Positions 20,422 to 30,301 of a DNA stretch of 64,000 nt are shown piece by piece. The notes under the pieces were generated by a model. That model worked only from the letters and a program-made list of their open reading frames with translations, did not search any database and was not told where the DNA came from. Within the stretch, counting starts at the first letter, position 1. The number at the start of each line of letters is the position of its first letter. The DNA lies in assembly GCA_037953745.1 (NCBI GenBank), contig JBAKBP010003080.1, positions 1 to 64,000 of the forward strand. Direction: 5' to 3'. The translations under genes were made by a program, and so were the position numbers. Origin of the DNA: Lithodes maja (taxonomy: Eukaryota > Arthropoda > Malacostraca > Decapoda > Lithodidae).

Positions 20422-21602
20422 TTACATACATACATACATACATAACATTTTAAGACTGAGTGCTCCACACATACGTGCAGTTTCAGTCTCGTCCTAATGG
20501 CGGCGTTCCAGGCAACCCTGTCAAGGGCTGCTTCACTTGTCAAGTTTTTGGATTCAAGATCGGCACGTATACCCGATCCCAGGTATTCTTCGGTCCACCC
20601 CTTGGTGCAGCTCCCTCCACAATCACAGACCCTGCATCTTTTCACCCAATTGTGTTCATCCATTCTCTCCACATGCCCATACCATCCCAGTCTACTTGTA
20701 CGCATCTCCTCGCTATTACTCTTTATACCTAAGCGTCTCCTCAGCTCATCATTTGTTATTTTATCCTGCAGTTTGGCCCCACACATCCATCTCAGCATGC
20801 TCATCTCATTACGTTCCATTCTGTTGACATCCTCTACTTTAACGGCCCATGTTTCTGAGACATACGTCATTGCACTTCTAACACATGAGGCATACACCTT
20901 TCCCTTCAGGGGGAGAGGCATTCTTTTCATGGTCAGAATTGGCAGCAGTTCTCTGAACTTCCCCCAGCCACATCTAATTCTAGCGACAGTGGCAGCCTTG
21001 GCCCCATCACCGGCAGAGATGGTATCTCCTAGGTAACAAAACTTGTCCACCAGCTCCAATGACTCATTTCCAAAATTAACAGCCACAGGATCATCATTTA
21101 ACACAAGCTTGCCCTTGAACACTACGCACTCAAATTTCTCGATTTTTGACTTATCCTTCGGCAGGGGTCCTTTTATACTACTACAGCGCTTACTCCCATG
21201 GTGCACCCAACATCGACAGACGATACACCGAATCGAGTTAGCGCCCACACCCTTTCCACACACTGCACATGGGTATGCACCGCTCTTTTTCACATTGCCT
21301 CGTCTCAATCTACAATGCATAACCTTGGTTTTGTTAATATTGACTCTTAAACCCTTGCTCAGCATGCTCTCTCTCCATCTTCTGAATTTGGCCTCAGCAT
21401 CTTGCACATAGTCAGCTATTAGGACTAAATCGTCTACATAAAACAGTTCCCAAGGGAGTCCGGATCTAAAATCTCTAGACAGTGCCTCCATAATAAAGAG
21501 GAAGGGGCTTAACACTGAACCCTGATGAACTCCAACACGGACTGTGAACTCACTCAGTACACCTTTCACCCTCACCGCAGTTCGCGAATCCTCATACATC
21601 TT
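20422..21602 (-). pseudogene. LINE reverse transcriptase fragment with internal zinc finger and (TATG)n tail
   Basis: The minus-strand frame covers the second half of an RT domain: VHQGSVLSPFLFIMEAL, FYVDDLVLIA (catalytic YVDD intact) and GLRVNINKTKVM. It is followed by a finger with CAVCGKG, CIVCRCWVHHGSKRC, then the C-terminal domain with WYGHVERM, the WTEEYLGSGIRADL block and AALDRVAWNAAI. It ends in a (GTAT)n microsatellite at 20422-20444, which would be the 3' tail. The 5' half is missing at the DIRS-A boundary (21603). The clade is not certain; a tree of the RT part is required to choose between RTE-like and related groups. Confidence 0.65.
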
Positions 21603-21903
21603 CAATTTGTTAGTAGTCTTGGCAAATCCAACATCAAGGCTATTAACCTAATTGCAATGACGACTTGTCTATTTTGACTGCTATGTCGTCATTCCAACCG
21701 CGGTTAAAAAGAAAACGTCTAGAGTCTACTCCTTATCTTGCTCTAGGAGACGTTGTACATTAACCAAAACTACCACCGAAGGTGAAAAAAGCATAGAAGA
21801 GAAGAAAAAGGGGTTTACCTTAGTTACCGCTTAAGGCCCATCCCGTGTTCCGTCATGTGCAGATCCCTGTCGAACGTGCGCATGAGCGACCCTCTCTTGT
21901 TAT
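21603..21903. repeat. DIRS-A left inverted terminal repeat
   Basis: Reverse complement of about 42904-43195 with only a few differences. The outer end CAATTTGTTAGTAGTC reappears, inverted, in the left half of the ICR. Confidence 0.85.
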
Positions 21904-23158
21904 CATTTTTCACGCGCTCCATTGAATGAAGTCGCTTTTGTTGTGCTCCTTCAATTCACCCTGTTTTAGGTTCGTTTCGGCTTTTCTGGCCTTCTTTTTG
22001 CTAGACAGATGTTACGTGATCTAGGGCACACCTAAATGGGCTCCTCAGTGTGTTTAATGGAGACGCGTGTGGAAATAGCTACCGAAGGTACGGGGGCGCT
22101 TGGCGTTCCCCGTCTATATTTTTTCATTCTTTCTTTTTTCATATTCTTTTTTCCTGTTAGTCTGGGCATAGTTTAGCTTTTAGCTTCAATTAGCCTAGCT
22201 TGTTTATCATTCAGGAATTGCTATGCCCCTATGAGTTCTCATTTTTTTCATAGCCTAGGTGTACGGTTGGTTCACAATCTGAGATTTCGTGGTGGCGGTG
22301 CTGTTGGTAGTGTTTGTGTCAGCCGCATAACTAGCGTTATTCCCGAGTCCCCCCTTTCGAGCCTTCACTGTGTCTCAAGGGCCTGGGCGCTTAGTGGTTC
22401 GTGATACCCAGGGGTACCCCACGGGGGCCTCTCCCTCACTCCACAGGGTTTTTCGCCCCTGACACATTCTCTCCTCGAGGCTAGGCCACCCTTTTTCTCG
22501 CCAGTTTCATTACTGGTTTTTTGTGTTCCCTTCCTGTTTTCACCTCCATCCTTTCATATCTTTAGCCCAACCTGGGGTACCCCACGGGGGGCCCCTGTTG
22601 TGCCAAACCACCCAACCTGCCACTTCTCCTCATGGGCTTTGCTCTATCTCTGTGGGTTGGGTGGTTCCCAGGGGATGTGCCTCCTCTCCCCTGGTGTGTC
22701 TTCCTTGCCTCTCCCTTGACCGGTCGAGTCAGGATATTATCAAGGAAGACACTGCTCAGCTAGATGGTCATCGTCGCTTGGAGTTCATAAGGAGTTGACG
22801 CTTGTTGGCGGGCCTTTTTTGGTTTTCCTAGACGCCCCTCTCGCTTGTTCGGCACCGGGCCCTCTTGGCCGGTCCCGCAAATTTGCGGAGTGCTCGATTC
22901 GGCCCTCTGGGTCGTTTCGGCTCCCCGCAAATTTGCGGAGATCGCTGGGGGGTCGCGTGGCGATGTGGGAGGTTTGTGTCGGTACGGATCTACCTCCATT
23001 GGCCCGCAAATTTGCGGTTATAGTTGGCTTTCACTGTTGACCCTTTTTTGTGTCATATTGTTGCCTGCTACTATATTGGTGTATGCACTTTCCTGGTGTT
23101 ATAGGCCCTGCATGTAAGATGTTGAGTGGTGGTTAACACTTTCTCCATCTTTGCAGGT
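21904..23158 (+). other. DIRS-A leader region
   Basis: No convincing gene lies here. CTCCATCTTTGCAG at 23143-23156 is a candidate 3' splice site before the coding region, by analogy with the leader intron of family B. The leader holds the three palindromes at 22875-23017 and several GGGGTACCCC-like and CCACGGGGG motifs near 22410-22590. Confidence 0.45.
22875..23017. promoter_or_regulatory. Three perfect copies of palindrome CCGCAAATTTGCGG
   Basis: Copies lie at 22875-22888, 22925-22938 and 23004-23017. Each is a 14-bp perfect palindrome in the leader of the DIRS-A element. Such repeated dyads are typical of dimeric protein binding sites; the binding factor is unknown. Confidence 0.6.
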
Positions 23159-23658
23159 TCTGCTGGTGCTCTTCCGCCTCGGCCGCCCTCCTCACCTACC
23201 TCTGTGCTCCCGGTTTAGGGTGAGTACAGATACCTGTTTGCATGTGTGTTCCTGTTTCCCCATGCTCCTTCCCTGGTTCTTCTTGGACATTCTCTCCACT
23301 TACACCTTCGACGTGCTGATTCTGGTGTGTGTTCTTCTCGTGCTGGTCGGCTGCTTTGCTTTCGCCTTGGTTGTCGCTCCCCGTGCTTGGTGAGCCACAT
23401 GTCCTGCTTGCGCCACTCGCTCTTTGTGTCCTCTACGGCCTACCTCCCTGCTCTGTGTGGCCCGTGTCTGGCCCTGGTGGTTGTGCTGCTCCATGGCCCT
23501 GGTTCCTCGGCGGCGGCTGTGGCCTCTGCTTTCCTTCCGTCGGTGTGGCCGATGGTCTCCCGCCACATTGGGCCTGTGGGCCGCCGTTCCCCGGCCTTTG
23601 TTGCCGCCCGGTTCCGCGTCACCCTGGGTATCCCTGACCCGACTGCCGGCCGTTCACC

Positions 23659-24645
23659 ACAGCCCGTAGCCTCGTAGGTGGCGCTCTCGTCTCACACACG
23701 AGGGGTCGGGGGTTCACTCCCAGACCGGGCGGTGACGAATTGGGCTTGTCTCCTTTCATGTGTTAGCCTCAGTTCACCTAGCTGTAAATAGGTACAGTCA
23801 GCCCCCCCAATACGCGATTCCACAATTCGCGAAAACCCTAATACACGAGTGACCCCTCGAAAATAACATTAATTAATTAAACATTAATTACGCGAGGTGG
23901 TACCACAATACACGAATCGAGAGCTAAGAAGGGGCCAAATCCGCTATTCCCGCTTGATACGCGAGCACGTCTACGTTTCGCGAGGCCCAGGAGTAGCTCT
24001 GAAAAAAGAAGAAGACGGGCATACGCCTGCCTTCCCTCCCGCTTACCCTCCCTCCCTCCCTCCCACAGTCCCGCTCAAGCGCTCATAGCCGTGCGGAGTG
24101 ACCAAACGTTTGTAGTGCCTGCCACTTTTTTCGCCATGCCACGCCAATATAAGAAGATAACACACAAAATGAAGGTGGAAGTGTTGGATCGCAAGAAAAA
24201 AGGAGAAGGAAACTGTGCAATAGGCTTGTCAGAGTAAACTGTTCGTACGATTTGGTCAGGGAGGGAGAAGTTGGAGAAAATCGTGAAGTCCTACGGTCCT
24301 AGTCCTAGTCCTAGCCTATCTACTACTAATTTTAAGGTAAGGTTTCATATTTTTATTCATTGTTCTTATTATATATAAGATATAGACTGTACTGTAGAGC
24401 CAAAAATGTCGAAAATAAGGCCAAAATTTTTGAAAATAGGCCATAATTGAGAGATGTCACCCATATCTAATTATTCCTATTTAAAGTTAGGTCCACAATA
24501 CGCGGATTCCCAATACGCGATGCCTCCTGTCGCCCCTATTCTCGCGTATTGGGGGGGGCTGACTGTACCTGGAATTCGTGGACGACGTTGTGCCGTCCCG
24601 TCTGGGGTTGGCACAAATGGTCCAAGGCGAGCTGGGTATCATATG
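23659..24645 (+). mobile_element. tRNA-derived SINE interrupted by a pogo-like element
   Basis: A tRNA-like head (GGTGGCGCTCTCG region; B box GGTTCACTCCC at 23711-23721) is followed by the body CACCTAGCTGTAAATAGG, which after removal of the TA insertion continues TACCTGGAATTCGTGG. GTTCACC at 23652-23658 and 24646-24652 is a possible target-site duplication. The head-body arrangement resembles tRNA SINEs I know from decapods (from memory). It lies in the gag region of DIRS-A. Confidence 0.6.
23795..24565 (+). mobile_element. pogo-like deletion derivative, 771 bp, twin of 12674-13443
   Basis: TA flanks lie at 23793-23794 and 24566-24567. The ends are CAGTCAGCCCCCCCAATACG and its complement. 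From ATG 24136 the plus strand encodes a helix-turn-helix start (MPRQYKKITHKMKVEV, then DRKKKGEGNCAIGLSE) that stops at TAA 24235-24237 and resumes in frame as TVRTIWSGREKLEKIV. This is the DNA-binding part of a pogo/Tigger transposase; the catalytic part is deleted. The twin has the same stop. Confidence 0.8.
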
Positions 24646-24699
24646 GTTCACCTACGCTACTGGTCAACCTAAGCCTCCACGCTCTCGCTCGCCTCGCTA

Positions 24700-26750
24700 C
24701 TGCCCCTCGTCGTCCTCCTGATCGCCTTGACGTCGCCCGTCGCCCTCGTCTTGGTTCTCGCCCTGAGGCCGGGGTTAGCGGCTCTGCTCCTATGCGCCCT
24801 CCCCTGGCCTCTACGGATAGGGGCTCTCCTCCCTTCCGCCCGCTTTCCTAGCCCAGACGACTTCCTCTTACGTTGTCCTCTCCGCGCGCGGTTGTTCGTG
24901 CTGTCGCTGGCCCTCTGCTCCCTCCTACACTGTCCAGGAGGGTCCGCCTGGGTGTCGTTGCTTCTCCTACTTCACCTGCTTCAGTGCCTCTTCTTCCTTC
25001 ACGGTCTCGTCCCACGGTGGGGGTCCCTCCCTCCTCCGCCTCGGTGTCGGGCCGCCCTGTTCTCTCAGCCCCGGGGGTCCTTGCTCTGTTTCCCCCCGCG
25101 GCTCCTTCTGGCCTCCTTTCACCCGGCCAGCCTTCCCCCTCCCGTCGTCCTGCTCCTCCTCCTTCTTCTCTTCCTGCCCTTCACTTCCCGTCTCGCCTGG
25201 GGGGTACCCCTCCTCTTGCCTCGGTGAGGTTTCGGGGTCCCCCTTTCTCGGGAGCTGTCGTGTCGCTGGAAGAGGGGGATGGTGCTGTTTCCCCCTCGGC
25301 CGTTCGTGTTCGGGGACGGGTCCCTCTACGGCGACGCGGCCGTCGTCGCTCGCCTTCCTTGGGCCGCGACGCTGCTGGTTCGTGTCGTGGGTCTCGCTCC
25401 CGCTCACGCTTGTCCCTGCGGGCCGACCCTTCTGGGTGGGGGGGGGTGGGGGGGGTCGCCTCTCTCGGTTCGATTGTTGGCTTTGCAGGACTGGGTTGTG
25501 TCACGCTTCGACGGGTGCTTGGCGTCGTTGGACGCCTCCCTCTTCTCGCGCTTCTTGGCGGTGCCTCACCCTCAGCGCCTCGCCCTTCCTACCCCTGCTA
25601 CGGTCCCGCTCCCTTCTGCAGGCCTACGCTCTGGTCAGACTTCAGCCGCACTGACCTCCTTCCGGCTGTTCAGTCCCTGGCTGTGTTGACGGGTCTGTCC
25701 TCCTATGGGACGGGTTTGTGCGGCGCCGGTACTCCTGGCTTCGCCGTCATGCTCGGTCGCCCTCTCCCCTTGGAGGCCTGGTTTGCTGTGGCCTTCGCCT
25801 TCACACCGTTCCGTCGACGGCTCTCCTTCGGTCCCTCCCTTAGGTTACTAGCCTTGACGTTGGACTGGGGTCGTCCCTGCTTTTGCCTCCTCTTGTGTCT
25901 GTCGGCAGGTTGGCCGGCGCGTTCTGGTCCTGGATGGGCGCGCCCATTCTTGAACTTTGTTCTATTGCTACCCCGTTCTTCTCTCACCCGGATCAGGCCT
26001 CTGTCGCCACGGTTTTTCCCTTGCGACAGAGGGTGACGGACTTCTTGTCTTGTCTTTCGGTTCCCTCCAGCCGTCTGTCCCCGCCTGCGGCTTTTCGGGG
26101 CGTCTGCGCCAGGCGCTCTTCGCGAGGGTTTGGACCGCGTTCTGCGGGTCCACCTTCGGCTCGCGGTGTCTTTGGTTCCCGAGCTGAAGGCGGTTTTGTG
26201 CGCGGCAACTCAGCGCCGCCCGACAGTGCGGTCCTCATTCTGCCGGCCGGCCCCCTTGGATATTCGTCAGGGTTTGTTGTCCTCTGCGCTATATACGTCG
26301 GGGTTGTTTCAGCTGGTTGCTTGGGTATGCTCGCTTCTCTGTCGGCGGCCCCTGCTTCCGACACGCGACGACGCGCTGTGTCGTTGCGGTCCCTGCTTCC
26401 GTCACGCACCGTCGTGCTGTGTCGCACGAGGGGTCTTCTCAGTCCCGTCCTTCTGCCGGTCCTCTTCGGGGTGCTGCTACGAGTGCTGCCGCCTTGCGCG
26501 GCCGCAGGACTGGGACGTTGCAGGCCAGTGCGTCGATTCCGCCTCGCCCTTCTGTTCTTGCCCCTTTCATCCCCGCTGTGTCGGGGCTGGCCGGCCTTCC
26601 ACTTCCGGCCGGCCTTCGACGTGGTCTGCCCCGCGCCGGCCTGGGGTTGGGGGGGGGGGGGGGTAGAGGTCGACGTGGCGTTCGTGCCCGCACGGCCCGT
26701 ACCGAGGGTACCTCCGCGTCAACACAATGTGTAGTTCTCTGGGTCGGCCT
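24700..26750 (+). pseudogene. DIRS-A gag-like region, GC-rich and decayed
   Basis: Position between leader and RT, and Pro/Ser/Arg-rich translation in all long plus frames, match a DIRS gag (compare the SR-rich frame at 46116-46985 in family B). Possible homologous helices lie at about 26130-26310. No single frame covers the region, and long minus-strand frames are by-products of the high GC content. I cannot define exact domain limits. Confidence 0.4.
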
Positions 26751-26899
26751 CCTTGTTCTCCTTCTCGCCTGGCCGACCGGGTCGCTCCCCTCCTCTCGGG
26801 TGCTCCCTCGGGTTGTTTTTGCCCTTGCGCCCCTCGGTTGCCGCGAGGGACGTTGGGGGCGGCGGGTTGCGCGGTGGGGTCTCACCTGGTGGTGGACGT

Positions 26900-27478
26900 C
26901 TCGACCCCCTTTCCGCTCTTGTCACCGACGCCGGCCCATCTCTTCGGAGGTGGCCCACGTGCTCCCTTCCATGCCCGAGCTGGGTAGCGTCGAGGGAGTT
27001 GACCGCCGGTCGCCCGGTTTTCCTCTCCCGTGTCTTTCTGGTCCCGTCGACGAACTGCGACGCGATGCGACCGTTGGTGGTTCTGTCGGCCCTCAACGGG
27101 CGCGTCGTGCTCACACGGTTTCGGATGCTGCCGGTACCCCTGGTACGCCTGGCCCTGTGCCCTCTGTCGTGGGTTGTGTCGCTGGCCCTCCAGGATGCGT
27201 CTTGGCTCGTTCCTCTCCATCCTCTCTTCCAGCGATTCTTGGCCGTTCGGACTTCCGATCGTGTGTTCCTGTTCGCCGGCCTTCCCTTCGGTCTCCACAT
27301 CGCACCGCGGATCTTCTCCGCACATGTGGGGCAGGCTCTGGGTCCTCTCCTCAGGAGCGGGCTCCAGCTCCTGTTTTCCTTGGCCGACTGGTTGGTTGTT
27401 TCCGAAGCCCTAGGCCTGTGCGTTGGCGACGCCCTCACAGTCGTTCGCACCGTCGCACGGCTAGGGTTCCCCTTTTGA
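26900..27478 (+). pseudogene. DIRS-A reverse transcriptase, catalytic aspartates lost
   Basis: The frame contains VFLSRVFLVPSTNCDAMRPL, ALQDASWLVPLHPLFQRFLA, GLPFGLHIAPRIFSAH and FSLADWLVVSE. These align with SLDLTDAYWHV, FQRFLA, MPFGLKLAPRLF and YLDDWLVVS in family B. The motif A Asp (SLDL to SLAL), the first Asp of YLDD (to SLAD) and the Asp of RPVVDLS (to RPLVVLS) are all replaced. The protein would have copied RNA to DNA as part of a DIRS polyprotein; this copy cannot. Confidence 0.75.
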
Positions 27479-27819
27479 TGTTCCCGATTCACGCTTGACC
27501 CCGTCGCGTGTCGTGCCATGGGTCGGTCTCGCATGGGTTTTGTCCGGCGCTACGGTGCCCCGGGGTCTGCCGGCCGCGGTGCACCTTCGGTGGACGGTCT
27601 TCGCCGTGTTGCACTCGGTCTCCCTCCTGGGGTGGCTCTGGGACTCGTTCGTGGGTTCGCTGCTTTGGGCCGCTCTGCCCCTTCCCTTAGGGAGCCTCTG
27701 GCTACTCCGCCTCCTCCTCATGGGCCCCGCGGTGTTTCCGTTGCCCCTCTGGATCGGCTCCTGCCACTCCTGCGTACCGTTCGCAGACGCTTCGGTCTCT
27801 GGGTTGCTCAGGGCTCGCT

Positions 27820-28688
27820 CTCTGCGGCTGTGCCCTGGTCCGGCCCCCCGCCGACGGTCTGGGTAGCCACAGATACGTCGAGCGGGGTTGGGTGGGGTTC
27901 CCGATCGAACCTGGGACGTCCACTTCCCGGCAGATGGGTGGGTCTCCCTCCACTTACCCGTCTCTGCCCTCGGACTGTTGGTTCCTCTGCTCTTCCTGCT
28001 CGCGCTGGCCCTTCGGGGCCAGTCGGTGGCCTTCGGGTTAGACACTCAGACAGGCTGTCCCCTGTTTCCTTCTGCGGGGGTCCTCCAGGTCGTTGACTCT
28101 ATTGGGGGTCTCGGTGGAGTTGTTCTTCCTCGCGGCCCGACACCACTTCTCCTTGCATGCCTCCTCCCTGCCCGGGCCTGCCACCCTGTGGGCGGCCGCC
28201 CTGTCGTGAGGGCAGGGCGTTCTTGTTGAATGGGCGATGCAACGGACTGTGTTCACCGACCTCGCGGCTTCCTGAGGTGTTCCGGAGGTCGCCTTGTTCG
28301 CATCGGGGGTGCCGCGCCAGTTGCCTTTGGACCTCTCCCTCCGGCCTCGCGCTCCGGGGGGGGTCCGGCCGCTTTCATGGTGGCCTGGTACAGGTGGCGG
28401 TCGATATACATCTTTCCGCCCCCAGACGCGCTGTTCCTGTGCCCAGTCCTCGCGAGGCTGCGGCTGTACCACGGCTGCGTCGGGCTCCTCGCGCCTCTGT
28501 GGCCGGCACGGGCTTGGTCCGCCCGGTTGCCGCGGTGGTGCCCGAGTCCGGTCCCTCTACCTGTCTCCGGCTTCCACTTGGGCTCGGTTGGGGATCTGCG
28601 GGCGGCCTCGTTGGCCTTCGCATCGTGCTTGTTCATGTGGCACGGTGGCTCCCGGTCCCGGGCCGGGCCCTGGCCGGGCCCTGACTGA
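27820..28688 (+). pseudogene. DIRS-A RNase H and following methyltransferase-like region
   Basis: Frame pieces align with family B: VWVATDTSSGVGWG for the RNase H start (VWVDTDASGTIGWG), LALRGQSVAFGLD for the next catalytic block (LRGKSVAFRMD), and WYRWRSIYIFPPPDA, VGLLAPLWPARAW, PVPLPVSGFHLGSVGDL for the domain that follows RNase H in DIRS-type elements (often described as methyltransferase-like). Frames change several times. The match to family B across a split frame is what supports the call. Confidence 0.65.
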
Positions 28689-28689
28689 C

Positions 28690-29605
28690 TTCCTGCAGCG
28701 TTCCTGGCCGTCTTCTCCTTGGGGGCCTTCCGGGTCCCGCTGGAGGTCTTTTCCTAGGTGGCTACAGGCCGCTCGCCTGCCTGTTGGCTCTCCTTCCCTC
28801 GTCCTACGCTCCTTGTTTCACCTCTTCCGTACACGTCACTTTCGAGTCGACGCAATACGTACCCACTTGTCTGCCGTCCGGGGGCTCTTTGGGTCCGTCG
28901 CTGGGCTGGTCGTTCTGCCACAGGTGCTGGATTCCTTCCTGACGGCTGCCTTCCGGGATCGACCTCCTCCGCGCCAGGTCCCTCCGCAGTGGGATCTGGG
29001 GCGGGCTCTGGTCCTTCTGGCTTCGCCCACGTCTACACGGGCCGCTACGCCGGTTCTGTTGCTCAGGCGTCCGCTCTTCCTTGTCGCTCTGGCCACTGGG
29101 GTTCGGGTGTCTGCCCTAGCGGCATTGTCATGGCCCCGGGACTGCGTGCGATTCTCCCCGTCCTTGCATGGCGTCTCGTTCGCCTCCTCCCCTCCTTTTG
29201 TTGCCACACTTGGGAGGGCGGCCCCCGCTTTCCGGCCTTTCGCCGTCCAGGCTTTCCGGCTTGGGCATCCTCGCCTTGTGTTGTGCCCGGTGTCGGCCTT
29301 GCGCTCCTCTGTTGCGTCTGTGGCGCCGCCTTCGGGTCCTGCTGTGTGGGTGTCTCCTCGGACAGGTGGGCGGCTCTCGCAGGTGCAGATGGGCCGCCGC
29401 GTTTGTCGGACCGTTCGTGCCCGTCGCCCGGTTTGTAGGGGTTCTGCGCACGATGTCAGATCCTTTGCTGCCTCCTTCCGGTTCCTGCCATGTCGATCCT
29501 TACCTGCCTTCGCCTCAGCGGTTTTGTGGGTCTTCTATCAATTCCTTCATCTCCTCCTACCTCTCCGTGTCCAGTGTTCGACCCCCTCGGCTGGTGATTG
29601 CTCTC
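28690..29605 (+). pseudogene. DIRS-A tyrosine recombinase
   Basis: One plus frame carries SRWRSFPRWLQAARLPVGSP, RHFRVDAIRTHLSAVRGLF, VALATGVRVSALAALSW (first catalytic Arg) and AHDVRSFAASF (H-x-x-R). The last block, SSINSFISSYLSVSS with the nucleophile Tyr, is in the next frame, so a shift lies near 29525. The enzyme would integrate a circular DNA intermediate without target duplication. It follows the RT region as in other DIRS elements. Confidence 0.7.
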
Positions 29606-29691
29606 GGGGGTCGTGTTTCCTGGTGCTCTGGCGAAGATCCCTGGTCTTCCCCCCTTGTCCCTCGTTCTTTTCCTTTGTTTTATATGACAAA

Positions 29692-29704
29692 GGGGGGGGG
29701 GGGG
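29692..29704 (+). repeat. G13 run downstream of the DIRS-A recombinase
   Basis: A homopolymer directly after ATATGACAAA. The family-B element has a G15 run at the equivalent place (52529-52543). Confidence 0.85.
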
Positions 29705-29816
29705 TGTACGGGTTTGCAACACTGGATTGCAAGTTTGGGATTGTGTATTGTTCCAGTACATAAGTGTTTTTGCCACATTGAAAATTGTGTTTTGTTGTTG
29801 TTGTTGTTGTTGTTCC

Positions 29817-30301
29817 CTAAGCTGCCTGGCCGAACAGCCCCGAGTCCCTGAGGAAGGCCATGGCCACGATCGGGCTTTCCCACAGAGCTCTCATTGAGTG
29901 TAGGTTGTGTTGTTGGCGTAAGTAGTTGTGTGAAATGCAGTCTTCTATGATGTGTTTAATGGTATGGGGTGCTGTGTTACATCCCGGGCAGACGTCGACA
30001 ACGGAGTCATCCAGTCTCTTCTGATAGCTCAGGAGAGCTGGATGGTGTCCGCATCTCAGCCTGGCCAGGTGGACTCTGTCCTCGCGAGGGAGGGAGGATT
30101 CGGAAGGATGGATTTCGGGAGGTCGTGCATGCAGCTGCGTGTTGTCTGTGAGTGAGTGGATGGATTGGCGAGAGATATGAGTATGGATGTGCTTCTGGAA
30201 GTTGGTTCGGGGTGGGCAGGGAGGGAGAGAGGACAATAATTGTGTGTGATACCGTGTGCTGGGTGTTGTTTTGATATTTCTTGGTGTCTGTGGGTGTGTT
30301 G
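29817..30301 (-). pseudogene. LINE copy 2 C-terminal domain
   Basis: The minus strand encodes the end of the LINE polyprotein: SSLPREDRVHLARLRCGHHP, CPGCNTAPHTIKHIIEDC (a Cys/His cluster seen at the C-terminus of I/Jockey-type ORF2) and FLRDSGLFGQAA before TAG. The stop is followed at once by GGAACAACAACA, so the 3' UTR is nearly absent. The gypsy element cuts the frame at 30301. Confidence 0.75.

Noticed and set aside
19763..20443. Potentially active LINE RT.
   Set aside because: YADD has become VADN and the N-terminal part is deleted and frameshifted.
24900..29450. Many long minus-strand frames rich in Arg, Pro and Gly.
   Set aside because: Products of high GC content opposite the DIRS-A genes; no family motifs.
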